Source: Thalassia testudinum (taxonomy: Eukaryota; Streptophyta; Magnoliopsida; Alismatales; Hydrocharitaceae). Taken from it: 64,000 nt of DNA. Shown here in pieces: positions 23,999 through 35,067 of this stretch (the first letter of the stretch is position 1; every line of letters starts with the position of its first letter). The notes beneath the pieces were generated by a model. That model searched no databases and was not told where the DNA came from. It saw nothing but the letters and a program-made list of their open reading frames with translations. The position numbers were made by a program, and so were the translations under genes. The DNA is taken from positions 77,059,501-77,123,500 of the forward strand of contig JAZHRO010000013.1 of assembly GCA_037157565.1 (NCBI GenBank), given 5' to 3'.

Positions 23999-26900
23999 TG
24001 ATGAGTAGCTACTCATCATAGCTAAAAAACTAAAGTTAAGCTAGGCACTAAGTAAAACAACATCAAATTAATAGATAAAAATGGTTAAGTGTGGTAATTA
24101 AAGAAAAAGACCTAAAACCTTTACTATGTGTTAAAATTTCATAATTAGGTCACAAAACGAGATATTCTGAAAGCAAAGGACAAATGATGAACCATGCATT
24201 AATTGAACACATAGATAAGTTTAAAAGGTTAAATCAAAAGTATAATTAATGTCTTAAATGTTCAATTAAGCACATATAAAAATTTGAAGGCATTTGGACA
24301 TCATTTAGGCTATGTAATATGTAGTTCACACTTAGGTCCTTCATGCATCACATTCTTGTCTTTAAAATTCCTTTTTGGACCTACTTGTAAACCGCAGGGA
24401 CCCCTTTGAAAGGCTGCAGGGTCCATCCTGTTGCAATTCTCTTCACTTATGGGCCTGTACGTAAATTTTCTACCCCTTCACACAGGGGTCTTCCCTGTTC
24501 CCAACATTTCAAACGTCGGCCTGCTGCTCTTCACACACACTGTTGCGTGCGAAGAACACGGCAGATCTCGGTCGTCCGTTGCTTCTCGCGATTTCGATCT
24601 GCAATTGGACTTGATTAGAAGCTTCGCGCAATTCGGCGCGTACGCTCACCCCTTTCCCCAGATCCCATCTGACGGTCAGATTTCAAGTTGGCTTGTCGCG
24701 CGCTCCTCTCCTCTCATCCCCGCCGCCGGTTGCCTCATCGGTTATCCTCACTCGTGCGGTAATCTAAGCCACTGAGCTTGCTACTTAAGCACCTCAGTGG
24801 TCGCGCGCGCAAAGGATCGCTCCCTCCTACATCTCTTAGCGATCGTTCGTCCACTCCAGTTCCTCCTCCCCATCAATCCTCTGATTTCACAGCCACCGAC
24901 TGTGAAATTGTCATCTTCTCTCGACCTCCTCGTCTCTAAGGACCTCGTAGCACCTGAGGACGACCCTGGAGCCTCACTAGCAGACTCTTCCCTCCGCTGG
25001 AGTCATCTTCCCCCCTTCTTCCTCAGCCACCGGCTAAGGACCCATAGGTCCTATTCTTCCTGTTAGAGTAGATTTATCATTCTGCAAATTAGTTGTAGCT
25101 GTAGTTAAGTAGGTTTAGAGTAGAATTAATGTAATTGGTAGTATTTAATTTTGTTGTTATGATAGAGTAGCTATAGCAGTAGATTTAGACTATAATTTCC
25201 CTCCTCTCCTCCTCTGATCATTCCAGATCAGAGGGGAAGGTTTCGCACAGTCATGATCACAAATTCTCTCCCTCTCCATATTTTCATATTCGCTTCTGAT
25301 TTCCACTACCTGTTTCTCGCATTCCACCCATACATTCAGGCCTAATTTCAGATCTGTTTGGTTTTTAACCTCAGATTTAAAATTGGCGTCAAAAAAGCAC
25401 TTAAGGGGGCTTCCCATTCACCTCACTCTTGTTCACAAAAGACCCTGGTCTGATTTTGAAGTTATCAGTTTGTTGGATTTTTCTTTAACTTGGATTTCAA
25501 GGATTTTCACTCAATTGGGTTTTAACTGTTTTGATCTGACAAATTGAAAAATTCTGATTTGTGTTCATTGTTTGGCAAGGAATCTGAGATGTTTCTGATG
25601 TCAGAATTCATCTCAGAAGAGCCATATTCTTATCTGAGTTTTATGAGGGTTTTACTGCATTGAATGCAAGATAGAACTAAGGAAAATCACTGTGGTGATT
25701 TGAAGTTCTATCTTGCATCCATAAGTTTGTTTTGGATGCAAGCATTGATGATTTCCTAACCTAAGGAGTTCTCAATACTCCTTAAGGTTTCATAACCTGG
25801 GATTTGAATTAGGGATTTCAATTAATTGATTTAACTCTTTCTACATGCTATCTATAACATTAGGAAGAGTTAGATCAGTGTTCTTGTTGATTTAATCTAA
25901 TGTGAATTTATTGATAAGGGTTTTTGCATTTGAATTGGGGTATTCAGTGTTTTTAATGAGAATTGAAACCTTTGTCAGATGGGGATTGAGAGAGTATTTC
26001 TTTTCTTTAGTTTGGATTTATGATTTCAATCCCAGTGGTCACAGCAAGTTGCTGCACTTTGCAGCTACATTCTCCTTCTCTCCTAGATCTGATTTCATTC
26101 CAAATGGACTAACTGCAGTCGCAGTTAAGCCATCTGGAATCAGATCTAAGCTGCTGAAGGGTTGGTATGTAAAATCCATGTTGCTGCTGCTGTCTGATTG
26201 TCTTAATTGTCGCAGATAGAATCTAATGTAAAACCCTGTTGAGTGTATTTTGAACGTAGCTGACATATAGTTGTATTGTTTTCCTTGTGTACACAAGCTT
26301 CCCTATATAAGTAATTGAACTTTAATTTCTGTGAATGCTTGTTTTATCTCTTTCAAATGTTGTCAGCTAGTTTAGTTAAAGCTAACTGTCCAACACATGA
26401 CTTAAAGGAAATATCAATTAAGGAATGTATTAAAAATGGGTAAAAACACTTCCCAGATTTCATGCTGAATGAAAATAAGGCAGTCACTGCCTGTTTACAT
26501 CTTTTAAGACCCATCCTAAGCCTTTAGGATCCCTTAGAAATCTTTTGAAAGGCTTAGGTTGGGTAAGATTTAAAATTCAATAAAAATCAGTAAAAATTCT
26601 AAAAAATTAAAATAAAATTGTTTGATGAAAGATCAGAAAGTTTTCTATCCATATACCAAGTTTCATGGTATGCAAAACCCTCGACTTGGTAGAATTTACC
26701 AGTCGATGGATTTGTATATCATGAAGCTTAATAATAAGAGTCATATCTAAAAAAAAAAAATCAAAAACACCTCTTTCTCCTCAACCAATTCTTCCCTTCT
26801 CATCTCTTATTTCTATAATATTTATAAAAACCATAAAAAGTGAAAAACTCCAAAAAGACCTAAAAAAAAATGACTTTGTATATTAAGTATACTCTTGTAA

Positions 26901-28903
26901 ACATAAGCTTTATACTAGGTTATATATGTAAATAGGTAGTATATGTATATAAACTATACAAATAACTATGTATATATTTCATACTGTAAATTGGATATCT
27001 AAGTTATATTAGACTGTATATACATTAATTATATAACTATCTATGAATTAAACTAACTTATATGTATTCTTAGACTAAATAAATCAATAGATAGTATAAA
27101 TAACAGTGTTAAACTATAAAACTGTATATATATATATGCATGTGCAGATTATAAGTAAATAAAACCCTGTACCTTAATTTAACTCTTTATACATAATAAA
27201 TAATGAATTTATTAAGTTAATAGCTAAGTTATTAAATTAAATCAGATAAATTAGTAATTTAGAGTTATAATTAAGTTAATTGAATCTGTATACTTAGACT
27301 AATATACCTTAAGTAATTTAAGCTAATTGAAGTACGTTTATATCTTATTATATTACTTTAACTTTATTTATAAGTAAAACAGTCAAATCTGCTATTTAAA
27401 TGTAAATAGAACATAAATTAATTTCGAAAAATATAATAAAAATGTTTATAAAATACTTATACATGTATACTAACTCTGTATAAGGTCAATTAGACCATAT
27501 AGTAGCTAATTTTTAAGTAATTAAAGAATTAAACACCAAAATCAGTGTGTAAAAATCGTACACTTTAGTGAATTTATTTATATAGTAAATATAATTAAAA
27601 TTTCAAATTAAATGTACAATTGTATAGTATTATATAAATAATTAATTTTCCCATAGTTTATTTGTATTTTAAAATAAATTATGGCCCTTAAATTGAGGGC
27701 TAAAATCACCTTCAGCAAGCAGCCGTGCACATTTTCAGCGTAGATGCGGCGCTCGAATAGAGCCACATCGTGCGCTGCAAAGTGCGCGCGGTGGTTTAAA
27801 TTGTTTTTGTTAAGTTATAGCGCAGTCGTCACGAGCGTCGGGCTCCCGAAACAACCTACGCTATTACTATCTGAGCATATCCTTGAGCATTTGAATGAGC
27901 TTTGTGGGGCCGGGGGCCCGGGGAGGTGTGTGTGTGTGCGCGGGCTGCGAAAGCCCTGATCTGAGCTTGATAATGTACAATTAAGCAGCCTAATGACAAT
28001 TAGGGCGCGCTTAGTAGAGGTTTGGTCCCACCCTCTGGGTGCTGTATATCCCTCAAAAAGCGTGCCCTCAAATTAAACACATTTTTTATTAATTAAGAGA
28101 ACTAATGATAGTAGTTAATCACTTATACGCTGTAGTATGTGAAGACTGTTAACGCAGAATTAAAACAAAGAAGAAGAAGAATAACAGAAGAAGAGTAGTG
28201 TGGAATGAGAGAGAGGGAAGATGTAAATATGAGAGAGAATACAGATACAAAGGACTTATATATATATATACACGTATTATAGCTAATTGCTTTTATGTAA
28301 ATAAATTCATACATTTACTAACAAAATAAAACATCGCCATAATCGTCACTATAGACCCTAGTTTCCCTCTTTAAGTTTGTATATAGTATTTTCTAGGGTC
28401 TAGCGACGCTTAAATCTATCACTATAGCTAATGTATGTGTTACTGTAGGTGTCAGATTAGTAAGTTCAGTTAGTATACTATGTAATCTTAGTTGGTAGTG
28501 TACTTTCATGTAAGTATTAATACTATAACTTGTAAAGAGATAGTTTAGAATATAGTGATGAAGTGTTTGGTGCTTGTTTACAGTTAGTTTTTGCAAGCAT
28601 TTTGATTAATTCTTTGTGAGTAGTTAAACCAAGTCTTCATTTATTCATTCTTTATTAAATGTAAAACTTCTTTTTGGAATTAAAGGATAATTTTGAGATT
28701 AAAGAGCGATGTAAATCAATAATTGCCTCCCAATGAACGACCTGAAATAAAACCAGTAAAAATTAGGTAAGTAAATAATAATGGTCGTAATAATGACTGG
28801 TATCCCATACAATTTACTACAATGACACTAATGGTATTTTCATCCATCAATACACCTTACACCATGCATCATTATGAGAACGTATTACCATTACGATCCA
28901 TCA
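23999..28903 (+). repeat. Element A 3' LTR (about 4.9 kb)
   Basis: Starts with the perfect 20-bp palindrome TGATGAGTAGCTACTCATCA and ends …TACGATCCATCA. It is collinear with the 5' LTR but lacks the SIRE-like solo LTR. It keeps ~53 bp (about 28817-28874) that the 5' copy has lost between ATGA repeats. Transitions dominate the differences from the 5' LTR; the first 120 bp differ at about 8 sites, other parts less. TTA then ACATC (28907-28911) follow. Confidence 0.9.
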
Positions 28904-28906
28904 TTA

Positions 28907-29567
28907 ACATCCATTAAAGGTATTTAGGGCCAAAACCTTCTTGCTTGAGCCTTAATTACCCAATCTAAAGGCAACTAATTGGACCAAGTAGAGCCAATAT
29001 AAGGTCCAAAACTAGGGTTTTAGAGACACACTCTTCTAAGCAGGAAAGGAAAATCCCAAAGGAGGTGTGCCCAAGCCATTGTCTGAAAACACTATTCAGA
29101 GAAACCCTAACCAACTTGGCTCTTTAAAAAAAAAAAACACTTGAACCCTAAAAAAACAAGACCTAATAAGCTCTCTAAGTAACTAATAGGTGAAGTTGAT
29201 CCCTTGGGTCAACCAACCTTGAACTTAGGTCACTCTTTACACTCAAAAGGATAAAGTTCAAGTGAAAACCCTAAGCACCTTGATCCTAACTAAAAGTCGT
29301 AGACTTAAGAGGTAAAAGTTCACATTCTGGTCTACTTGGAATCTCAGTGACAAGAGAGGTTGGGTGGGGGAAACCCTGTAACTCGTGGGGGCGCTCTACC
29401 ATGTAGGGGTCTTCGCAGGACTCACCCTCTCTGGCTGCCTAGGTAATTCTCAGGTGGATGACTTTCTGATCAAGGGGTCCATCCGCCCCGAACCTCTATA
29501 GTCACCTAAAATTTTGGGTGTCTTGATTGGGTCCAGCACCTGCTAAACTCATCCTCTTCGTCAATGT
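28907..29567 (+). other. Element B leader, second part
   Basis: Resumes the B leader after element A, matching the C leader from ATTAAAGGTATTTAGGG onward. A block at 29326-29483 is about 90% identical to the C leader block at 34651-34809, higher than the rest of the leader. Most differences are CG in C against TG or CA in B. Confidence 0.8.
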
Positions 29568-31168
29568 ATGTTTGGTAGGAGGTCCTTGAAACCTCCTTTA
29601 GAAATTCACTCTCCTCGAGGCCGAGCCTCGGTACCCTTGCGTGTGCAACCAACACTCCACATAGACCTCTCCTCCGATTCTGAACCCAACTCACCTTCTT
29701 CTTCCACAATGACTCAGCCAATTGAGGAAGAGAATAATTTGGAGCACCAGCTCCAGCGACTCAATGACCTCTTCCAGAACTTCATGCACCCACCGCAGCG
29801 TCCCATGATGCGGGATCACTACAATCCTGCAGCGGTGGCTATTGAACCTCGAGTCAGAATTCCGACTGGAGGACCTGATTCTGAACTGAAGCCCAACATG
29901 ATCCATGCTATTCCTAAATTCCATGGCCTTAATTCTGAAGATCTTTTCCAGCATATCAAACAATTAAAGCATCTAGCCCAGACTTTCGGGTCAGATGCGC
30001 AAAATCGGGATATTCTCCTTATGAAGATGTTCTCTTTCTCCCTTATGGACAAGGCCGCTCATTGGTATCAAACTCAGACCCGGCTGATCAACAATTGGGA
30101 GGAACTTCAATCCGAGTTTCTGAAGAAGTTCTTCCCTGTTGGTCGGACCAATGCCTTGTGCCATCAGATTACCTATTTCACACAGCAAACGGGAGAACCT
30201 CTTCATGAGGCATGGGATCGTTTCCAGGATCTGATGAGGAAGTGCCCCCATTACGGAGTTCCTAAATGGGAACAAGTCCAGTCTTTTTACCAAGGACTCC
30301 ATGAGGATATTAGGCTGTTCGTCAATGCAACTTGCGAAGATAATATCATGGGTCAACATGAGGACATCGTGTGGGAGATTCTCGAAAATATGTGTGAGAA
30401 CTCCATCAATAATGACTCCATGGGACTATTCGACAGGATGAATACCCACGCAGTGACGAACATTAGGGGAGCACACGAGACGCAGGACCTGTCCGCATCA
30501 GTCGATCTGGAATTAATGGCCAGTCGATTGGACAAGGTCTCTATCATTGAGAAGAAGGTGGATGAGCTGACTCAGCACTTGCAGCGAGCACCTCTGCGTA
30601 GAATTCCTTTGCACAACCTCCTTCTGCACGGGAGACTATGCAAAACATTTTCCACCGACCTTCTCCTGGGGTGGACTCAAATCCATCCCCATCTGACTCT
30701 AGGACCGGAGGAACTGCCAATCCTTTCTATTCTTATCGGGGGAACCATATTCCCCCGTTCTCTGACTTTTCTGAGGTTCCTCAGACCTGCGAGGACCTCA
30801 ACGCCATCTAGAATGACCCATTTTCCAATACCTACAATCCTGGATGGCGAAACCATCCCAACTTCCAGTGGGCAAGAAATTCCCAAACTCAAAGACCACC
30901 CTTTTAACCCCGTCCACAAGCACCTCGTCCTTACCAACTACCTCAGCCATGGCCCAACCCTACTTATTCATCCAGGCCAAACCAAGACCAAATGTCCCTT
31001 ATCCTTCAGACTCTGGCTGACATTTAGAGAACGAATGCGGCTATTCAAAAGTAACACAAGGACGAAATCACAGAGGTTCGAAACCAACTGGCCCAGTTGG
31101 CGAATTCTCGCCAACCAGGCACACTTCCCTCTCAACCTCTTCCTAACCCTAATAACGTGCCGACCCAG
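29568..31168 (+). pseudogene. gag: Element B gag, broken and split by array C
   Basis: Capsid precursor homologous to A gag. The ATG at 29568 opens a frame with SSDSEPNSPSSS, then the gag core: IPKFHGLNSEDLFQHI, FSLMDKAAHWYQT, FLKKFFPVGRTNAL and CPHYGVPKWEQVQSFYQGL. The frame is intact to about 30590, where it shifts. In the continuing frame there are five stops: TAG 30599, TAG 30809, TAA 30905, TAG 31025 and TAA 31052. All sit where Gln codons are plausible (C-to-T). Array C interrupts the gene at 31168, and the reading resumes in phase at 55784 after one CCCAG copy. It could not make full-length Gag. Confidence 0.88.
31164..31168 (+). repeat. Target duplication of array C, left copy (CCCAG)
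   Basis: CCCAG directly precedes the first C LTR; an identical CCCAG at 55784-55788 directly follows the fourth. Internal LTRs are not flanked by it. The gag reading frame is continuous if one copy is kept. Confidence 0.92.
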
Positions 31169-31860
31169 TGATGAGAACCTCATCATGAGCCATAACTAGC
31201 TCATTTTGACCTAATACAAAGGATAAAAGCTCCTACATATCTCAAGGAAAGGCTTAACTCAGAGAATTCTGAGTTTGAGAAGAAAACAAGTCATAAGGGG
31301 TAAAAGTGCAATTTTACCAGCATAATCTGCATACAGGGTAATTCAGGGCCCAAACATAGGTCAAAGCAGCTTAATAAGAATAAAAGTGGGATGAGATGAT
31401 CTAGCAAGGGCTACAGCACTTCCAAGAAACCAAATGATAATCTGTAACCCTAAAACAACCCACTTCAATTCATAAGGTTCGAGGCAAAGTAAAAATAGAA
31501 TAAACCCTCTAAAATTCATAGAAAAATAATCTCTAGGGTTTAGAACCTTCAATTTGGCCTTTAGAACCCATTTTGACCTACATTGAGAACCATGCCCAAT
31601 TAATAACTTAATTTGGGTTTTTGCGCAAATTGACCGGTCAAACAAGGTTTAATATGAAAATGAAATTCACCATCAGATTCCTTAGGTCCTAATTAGTCAT
31701 GTATAAAAACTTGAGCCTAAGAAGAAACCTCCTTGACCGACTTTACACTTTGGTCCTCATATATTTACTCTTTGGCCCTCAACTTCTGAACCCTCGCATT
31801 TTGGCCCCTAACTCTCCTTCGTTCTTTGCAATCAGGTCCCTCCTGCAAAACCTGCCAGCA

Positions 31861-32100
31861 CCATGCTCCGGCGACCTTGCGCGGAGCATGGCGCCGCGCA
31901 GGGTGAGGTGGGGGACCTGGCAAGTAAACCGGGGGTGCCCTGCGTCGTCAGCCGTCGCAGGGACACCCCCCTGGTCGTTGTAGCCCACCATACCGGCCGT
32001 GCGAACGCACGGACGGTATGGGTTCTTGTTTCCGACCATTCTCCGGCGAGGGAGACACGTCGTCTCCCTCCGCCTTCCTCCCTGTTTGATCCCTATAAAT
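31861..32100 (+). promoter_or_regulatory. C LTR promoter: three stacked hairpins plus TATA box
   Basis: Hairpin 1: CCATGCTCCG (31861-31870) with CGGAGCATGG (31882-31891), 10 of 10 paired. Hairpin 2: GGGGGTGCCCTGCG (31931-31944) with CGCAGGGACACCCCC (31956-31970), one bulge. Hairpin 3: CCATACCGGCCGTGCG (31988-32003) with CGCACGGACGGTATGG (32006-32021), one mismatch, loop AA. A further dyad GGGAGAC/GTCTCCC lies near 32050-32068. TATAAAT is at 32094-32100. The same structures recur at +7,261, +14,522 and +21,812. The 252-codon ORF across this region is Pro/Ser/Arg-rich composition, not a gene. Confidence 0.65.
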
Positions 32101-33338
32101 ACCCCCCGTTGCTCCACCGACCAGGGAGCCTGGATCTGACGGAGAAAACCCCCAACTTTCCTCTCTTCTCACTCCGGCAGACGCCCACCAGCTCCGGCGG
32201 TTCTTCCTCCTCTTCGCTCTGCCGCAATACCAGCAGCAGAGACTTCTTCCCCTGCTCTTCCCGCGTCGCGCAATACCGGCGCGCGCTGCCTCTGCCCCGT
32301 CGTCACCGCCGTCCTCCCCCCACTGGGCATCGTCTTCTCCGGCGACAGTCGATACGACTGTCGCCCTGTTCCTCCCCCTTCGTCCCTGCAAGTAAGCTAG
32401 AGCTACTCCCCTTCTCCTCCTCTTTCTTTCCCCGCTTTCAATTTATTCAATTAAGCCCTCTACCGACCCTGACCACCTTCACCCCCTTCGCCTCCGACCA
32501 CCCTCCGGCGAGCCGCTCCCATCACCTCAGCAACCCACACGGCTCGCCGACCCTCACCGAACCTCCGCCTCATCACACTGAGCACCCCCCACCCCTCCAC
32601 TGCCACTCCACACCTCCGTAACACTCCCCCGAACAAACCCATTCCTCCGGTTGCAGTCCGACCCAGGGCTGCCGCCAGACACCACCTTGCGGCCTGCCGC
32701 GCAGCTCCTCACCTTCGCCGTGCCACGGCGAAGGTTCCCCAGTGGTTTGATCAGGCCGAGAGGCCATATTCGTGTCCGACAGGTTTTGAGGTTCGACCGC
32801 CATTAACGCACATTGAAGCAGCTTCTCCCGCGCTCCAGGCTTGAGGACTCCAGGTCTCCAGCTGCTGCGGAGTACGGGGAGTCTTGCGAAGGCAGCCAGC
32901 CAGCAACCTATGCAAATCGAAGCCGCAGCTGCAGAAGCCAGGCTGCGGTCTCCCAGCAGGCGCACGCGAGGAAAGGTCTGCGTTTAGTCCCACATCGGTA
33001 AGCCTCACACCCGTTCCACTGTTTAAATTGATTTTGTGCAGTAGCCTTACTGCCTCAGTACACGGGGTGAGGTCCCCTTACACCCGCCCGGTTACCCGGT
33101 CTCGTCCGCGCTCACGCCCCGCGGACCTGACCCGACCCGACTTAGACTGACCTACACTCCTCGCCCACCACGCACGCCGGTGGGCCTGGACCCGAGCGTG
33201 ACCCGAACCCGATTACCCGGTAGCTCTGGGAGAGCTTTCCCAAGAGTGGTTTCAGAAAGAGAGAGAGACGCGGGGGGAGGGGGTAGAGTAGGTTTTGCCT
33301 CTGACGAGAAACTCTGAAGTGTGCAGGCACAGGCGAAA

Positions 33339-33790
33339 AAGAAGACCCGCGGAAGAAGAAGGAAGCTGACTGTAGCAACAGGTAGTTAAGTCGTCTGATT
33401 TGGAAATCAGACGACGGCCTGAAGGGAAAAGAAGAAAGGAGGGGTGACGTCCCTGGCTGAAAAACAAAAGAAGAAGCTGACACTCAGCTGCAAGGAGGAG
33501 AAACAAGAAGAAACCTTCACAGAAGAGACTGCAGAAAAAGAAGAGAGGCCAAAGCAGGAACAGCAGGAAGAAGAAGAAGAACATCGCCAAAGCAGGAACA
33601 GCAGGAAGAAGAAGAAGAACATCACCAAAGCAGGAACAGCAGGAAGAAGAAGAAGAGCATCACCATTGCAGAAGAAGAACATCACCTCTGCAGAACAAAG
33701 AGAAAGAAGGAGATCTAAAGAAAGAAAGAAAGAAGAGCATCCCCTCTGCAGAACAAAGAGAAAAGAAGACAACAAATTCTTTCCCTCTCT
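33339..33790 (+). repeat. Purine-rich tract with dyad and 38-bp triplicate (C LTR 1)
   Basis: A/G-rich region late in the LTR. A perfect 12-bp inverted repeat, GTCGTCTGATTT (33390-33401) with AAATCAGACGAC (33404-33415), loop GG, is built of TCAGACG half sites. A 38-bp unit beginning AAAGCAGGAACAGCAGG is repeated three times (33551-33664). The 163-codon K/E-rich ORF over it is not supported as a gene. Confidence 0.8.
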
Positions 33791-33974
33791 CTTTCTTTTT
33801 GTAAAAGAAACATGTATATCTCTAGAATACAACTTGCTCCCTGAGTTCGACCTCGGGAACTCTTTTATTTTCCGAGTAAAAAAATTTTATTTATTTGAAA
33901 TGTTGGTAGTAACCGGCTATACTACAATGTTATAACAAACTAAAACCCGGTCATCAAACCTACCGACTTCATTT

Positions 33975-33992
33975 TGGCGCCGCTGCCGGGGA
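33975..33992 (+). other. Array C unit 1 primer binding site
   Basis: TGGCGCCGCTGCCGGGGA, 17 of 18 matching the complement of the plant tRNA-Asp 3' end, 3 nt after the LTR. Reverse transcription would start here. Confidence 0.88.
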
Positions 33993-35067
33993 GCAACGGC
34001 TATTCTAGAGGTAAACATTCCTGTTTCTTTTTTCTGATAATCTCCTCTCTTTTGTGCAGCTACAGGAACTCAAGAAGACAAGCAACCACACGACAACCAC
34101 TCCGAAGACAGGTAAGTTTTTCCTCTCACTATTAACCCCTAAACTCTAAAGAGGAAGAAAAGAAAAGAACAAGCAATATAGGGCTAACCTGTCTTCCATA
34201 CTTAGTAACCATAAAGAGTTGCATGTTTTCAACTCATCACTCCTGCACACTATTAAGGGTATTTAAGGGCTAACACATTCTTGCTTGAGCCCTAATTGCC
34301 CAACAAAGAGTTAAATGGACCAAGTAGAGCCAACATAAGGTCAAACATTAGGATTTCAGTAGAGACACACCCCTTAATCAAGAATTGAGGAAATCCAAAA
34401 GAGGTGTGCCCAAGCCATTGATTGAAAATAATTAACAAGAAAAATCCTAAACAATTGGCTCTCTCTTTAAACACTTGGACCCTAAAAGAAAGGACCCAAA
34501 AAGCTCTCAAAGAAAAAGGTAAAGTTGACCCCTTTGGGTTAACCAACCTTAAATTAGGTCACTCTTTGCACTTAAAAAGACTAAAGTTCAAGTGAAACCT
34601 TAAGCACCCTGATCTTAAAATTGGTAGACTTAAGAGGTCAAGATCCCCATTCTGGTCTACCTGGAACCGCAGTGACAAGAGAGGTCGGGTGGGGGAAACC
34701 CTGTAACCCGTGGGGACGCTCTACCGTGTAGGGGTCTTCGCGGGACTCTCCCTCTCTGGCTACCCAGGTAATTCTCAGGTGGACGATCTTTCTGATCAAG
34801 GGGTCCATCAGCCCTGAACCTCTATAGTCACCCAACAATTTTTGGGTGTCTTGATTGGGTCCAGCACCTGCTTATCTCATCCAGCCCTTCAGTATTTTTC
34901 AGGAGGTCCTTGAAACCTCCTATAGAAATTCACTCTCCCCGAGGCTAAGCCTCGGCTCCTTTGTTTTTGCAGAAATCATTCACATAGCCCCTCTTTCCTC
35001 TGATTCTGAACAAAATCCCCTTCTTCCATCTTGATTCAAACTTTGGATTCCACCACCTGATCCAATT
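33993..35067 (+). other. Array C unit 1 leader
   Basis: About 1.1 kb matching the B leader. It holds the highly conserved block 34651-34809. Near 34901-34970 are two small hairpins (GGAGGT…ACCTCC and CCGAGGC-TAA-GCCTCGG) that correspond to the first codons of B gag. Here the gag start codon is gone and a stop follows before the downstream ORF, so this is a gag N-terminal remnant kept as leader. Confidence 0.78.

Larger units (their letters stand above)
8615..28906 (+). mobile_element. Athila-type element A (Ty3/gypsy), full length
   Basis: Complete element inside the B leader: 5' LTR 8615-15212 (itself carrying a solo LTR), PBS, leader, gag, protease, RT, RNase H, integrase, 3' UTR, purine tract and 3' LTR 23999-28903. 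Athila marks are protease DLGAS, RT FMDDF, an integrase ending without chromodomain, and a tRNA-Asp-type PBS. The flanking repeat is ACATC. Three bases (TTA) lie between the canonical CATCA end and the right copy, so the 3' terminus is atypical. It carries frameshifts and stops, but its RT and integrase active-site residues are intact. Confidence 0.9.
31169..33971 (+). repeat. Array C LTR 1 (outer 5' LTR, 2,803 bp)
   Basis: Starts TGATGAG-AAC-CTCATCA and ends GACTTCA. It differs from LTRs 2-4 at about seven sites by eye, six of them in the first ~470 bp (for example AGCTCC against AGCTTC, GCGCAA against GCGTAA). At both of those examples LTR 1 keeps the base seen in B. Contents: pre-promoter region, three strong hairpins, TATA box, pyrimidine-rich segment, GAAGAA tract, and conserved TGAGTTCGACCTCGGG near the end. 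Confidence 0.95.

Noticed and set aside
31863..32621. 252-codon plus-strand ORF repeated in all four C LTRs, and overlapping minus-strand ORFs of 112-147 codons
   Set aside because: It lies across the LTR hairpins, TATA box and pyrimidine-rich segment, has Pro/Ser/Arg-rich low-complexity composition, and its counterpart in the B LTR is not open in the same way. Repetition only reflects LTR copies.
32894..33000. Host exon or tRNA gene between LTR features
   Set aside because: Checked all gaps: each is accounted for by LTR, leader or 3' UTR of a repeat; no tRNA fold with CCA-proximal T-arm consensus was recognised apart from the tRNA-complementary PBS sites.
33444..33935. 163-codon K/E-rich ORF in the C LTR and the matching F/L-rich minus-strand ORFs
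   Set aside because: Direct translation of the GAAGAA purine tract; no stops occur because the repeat lacks them. No independent sign of coding.
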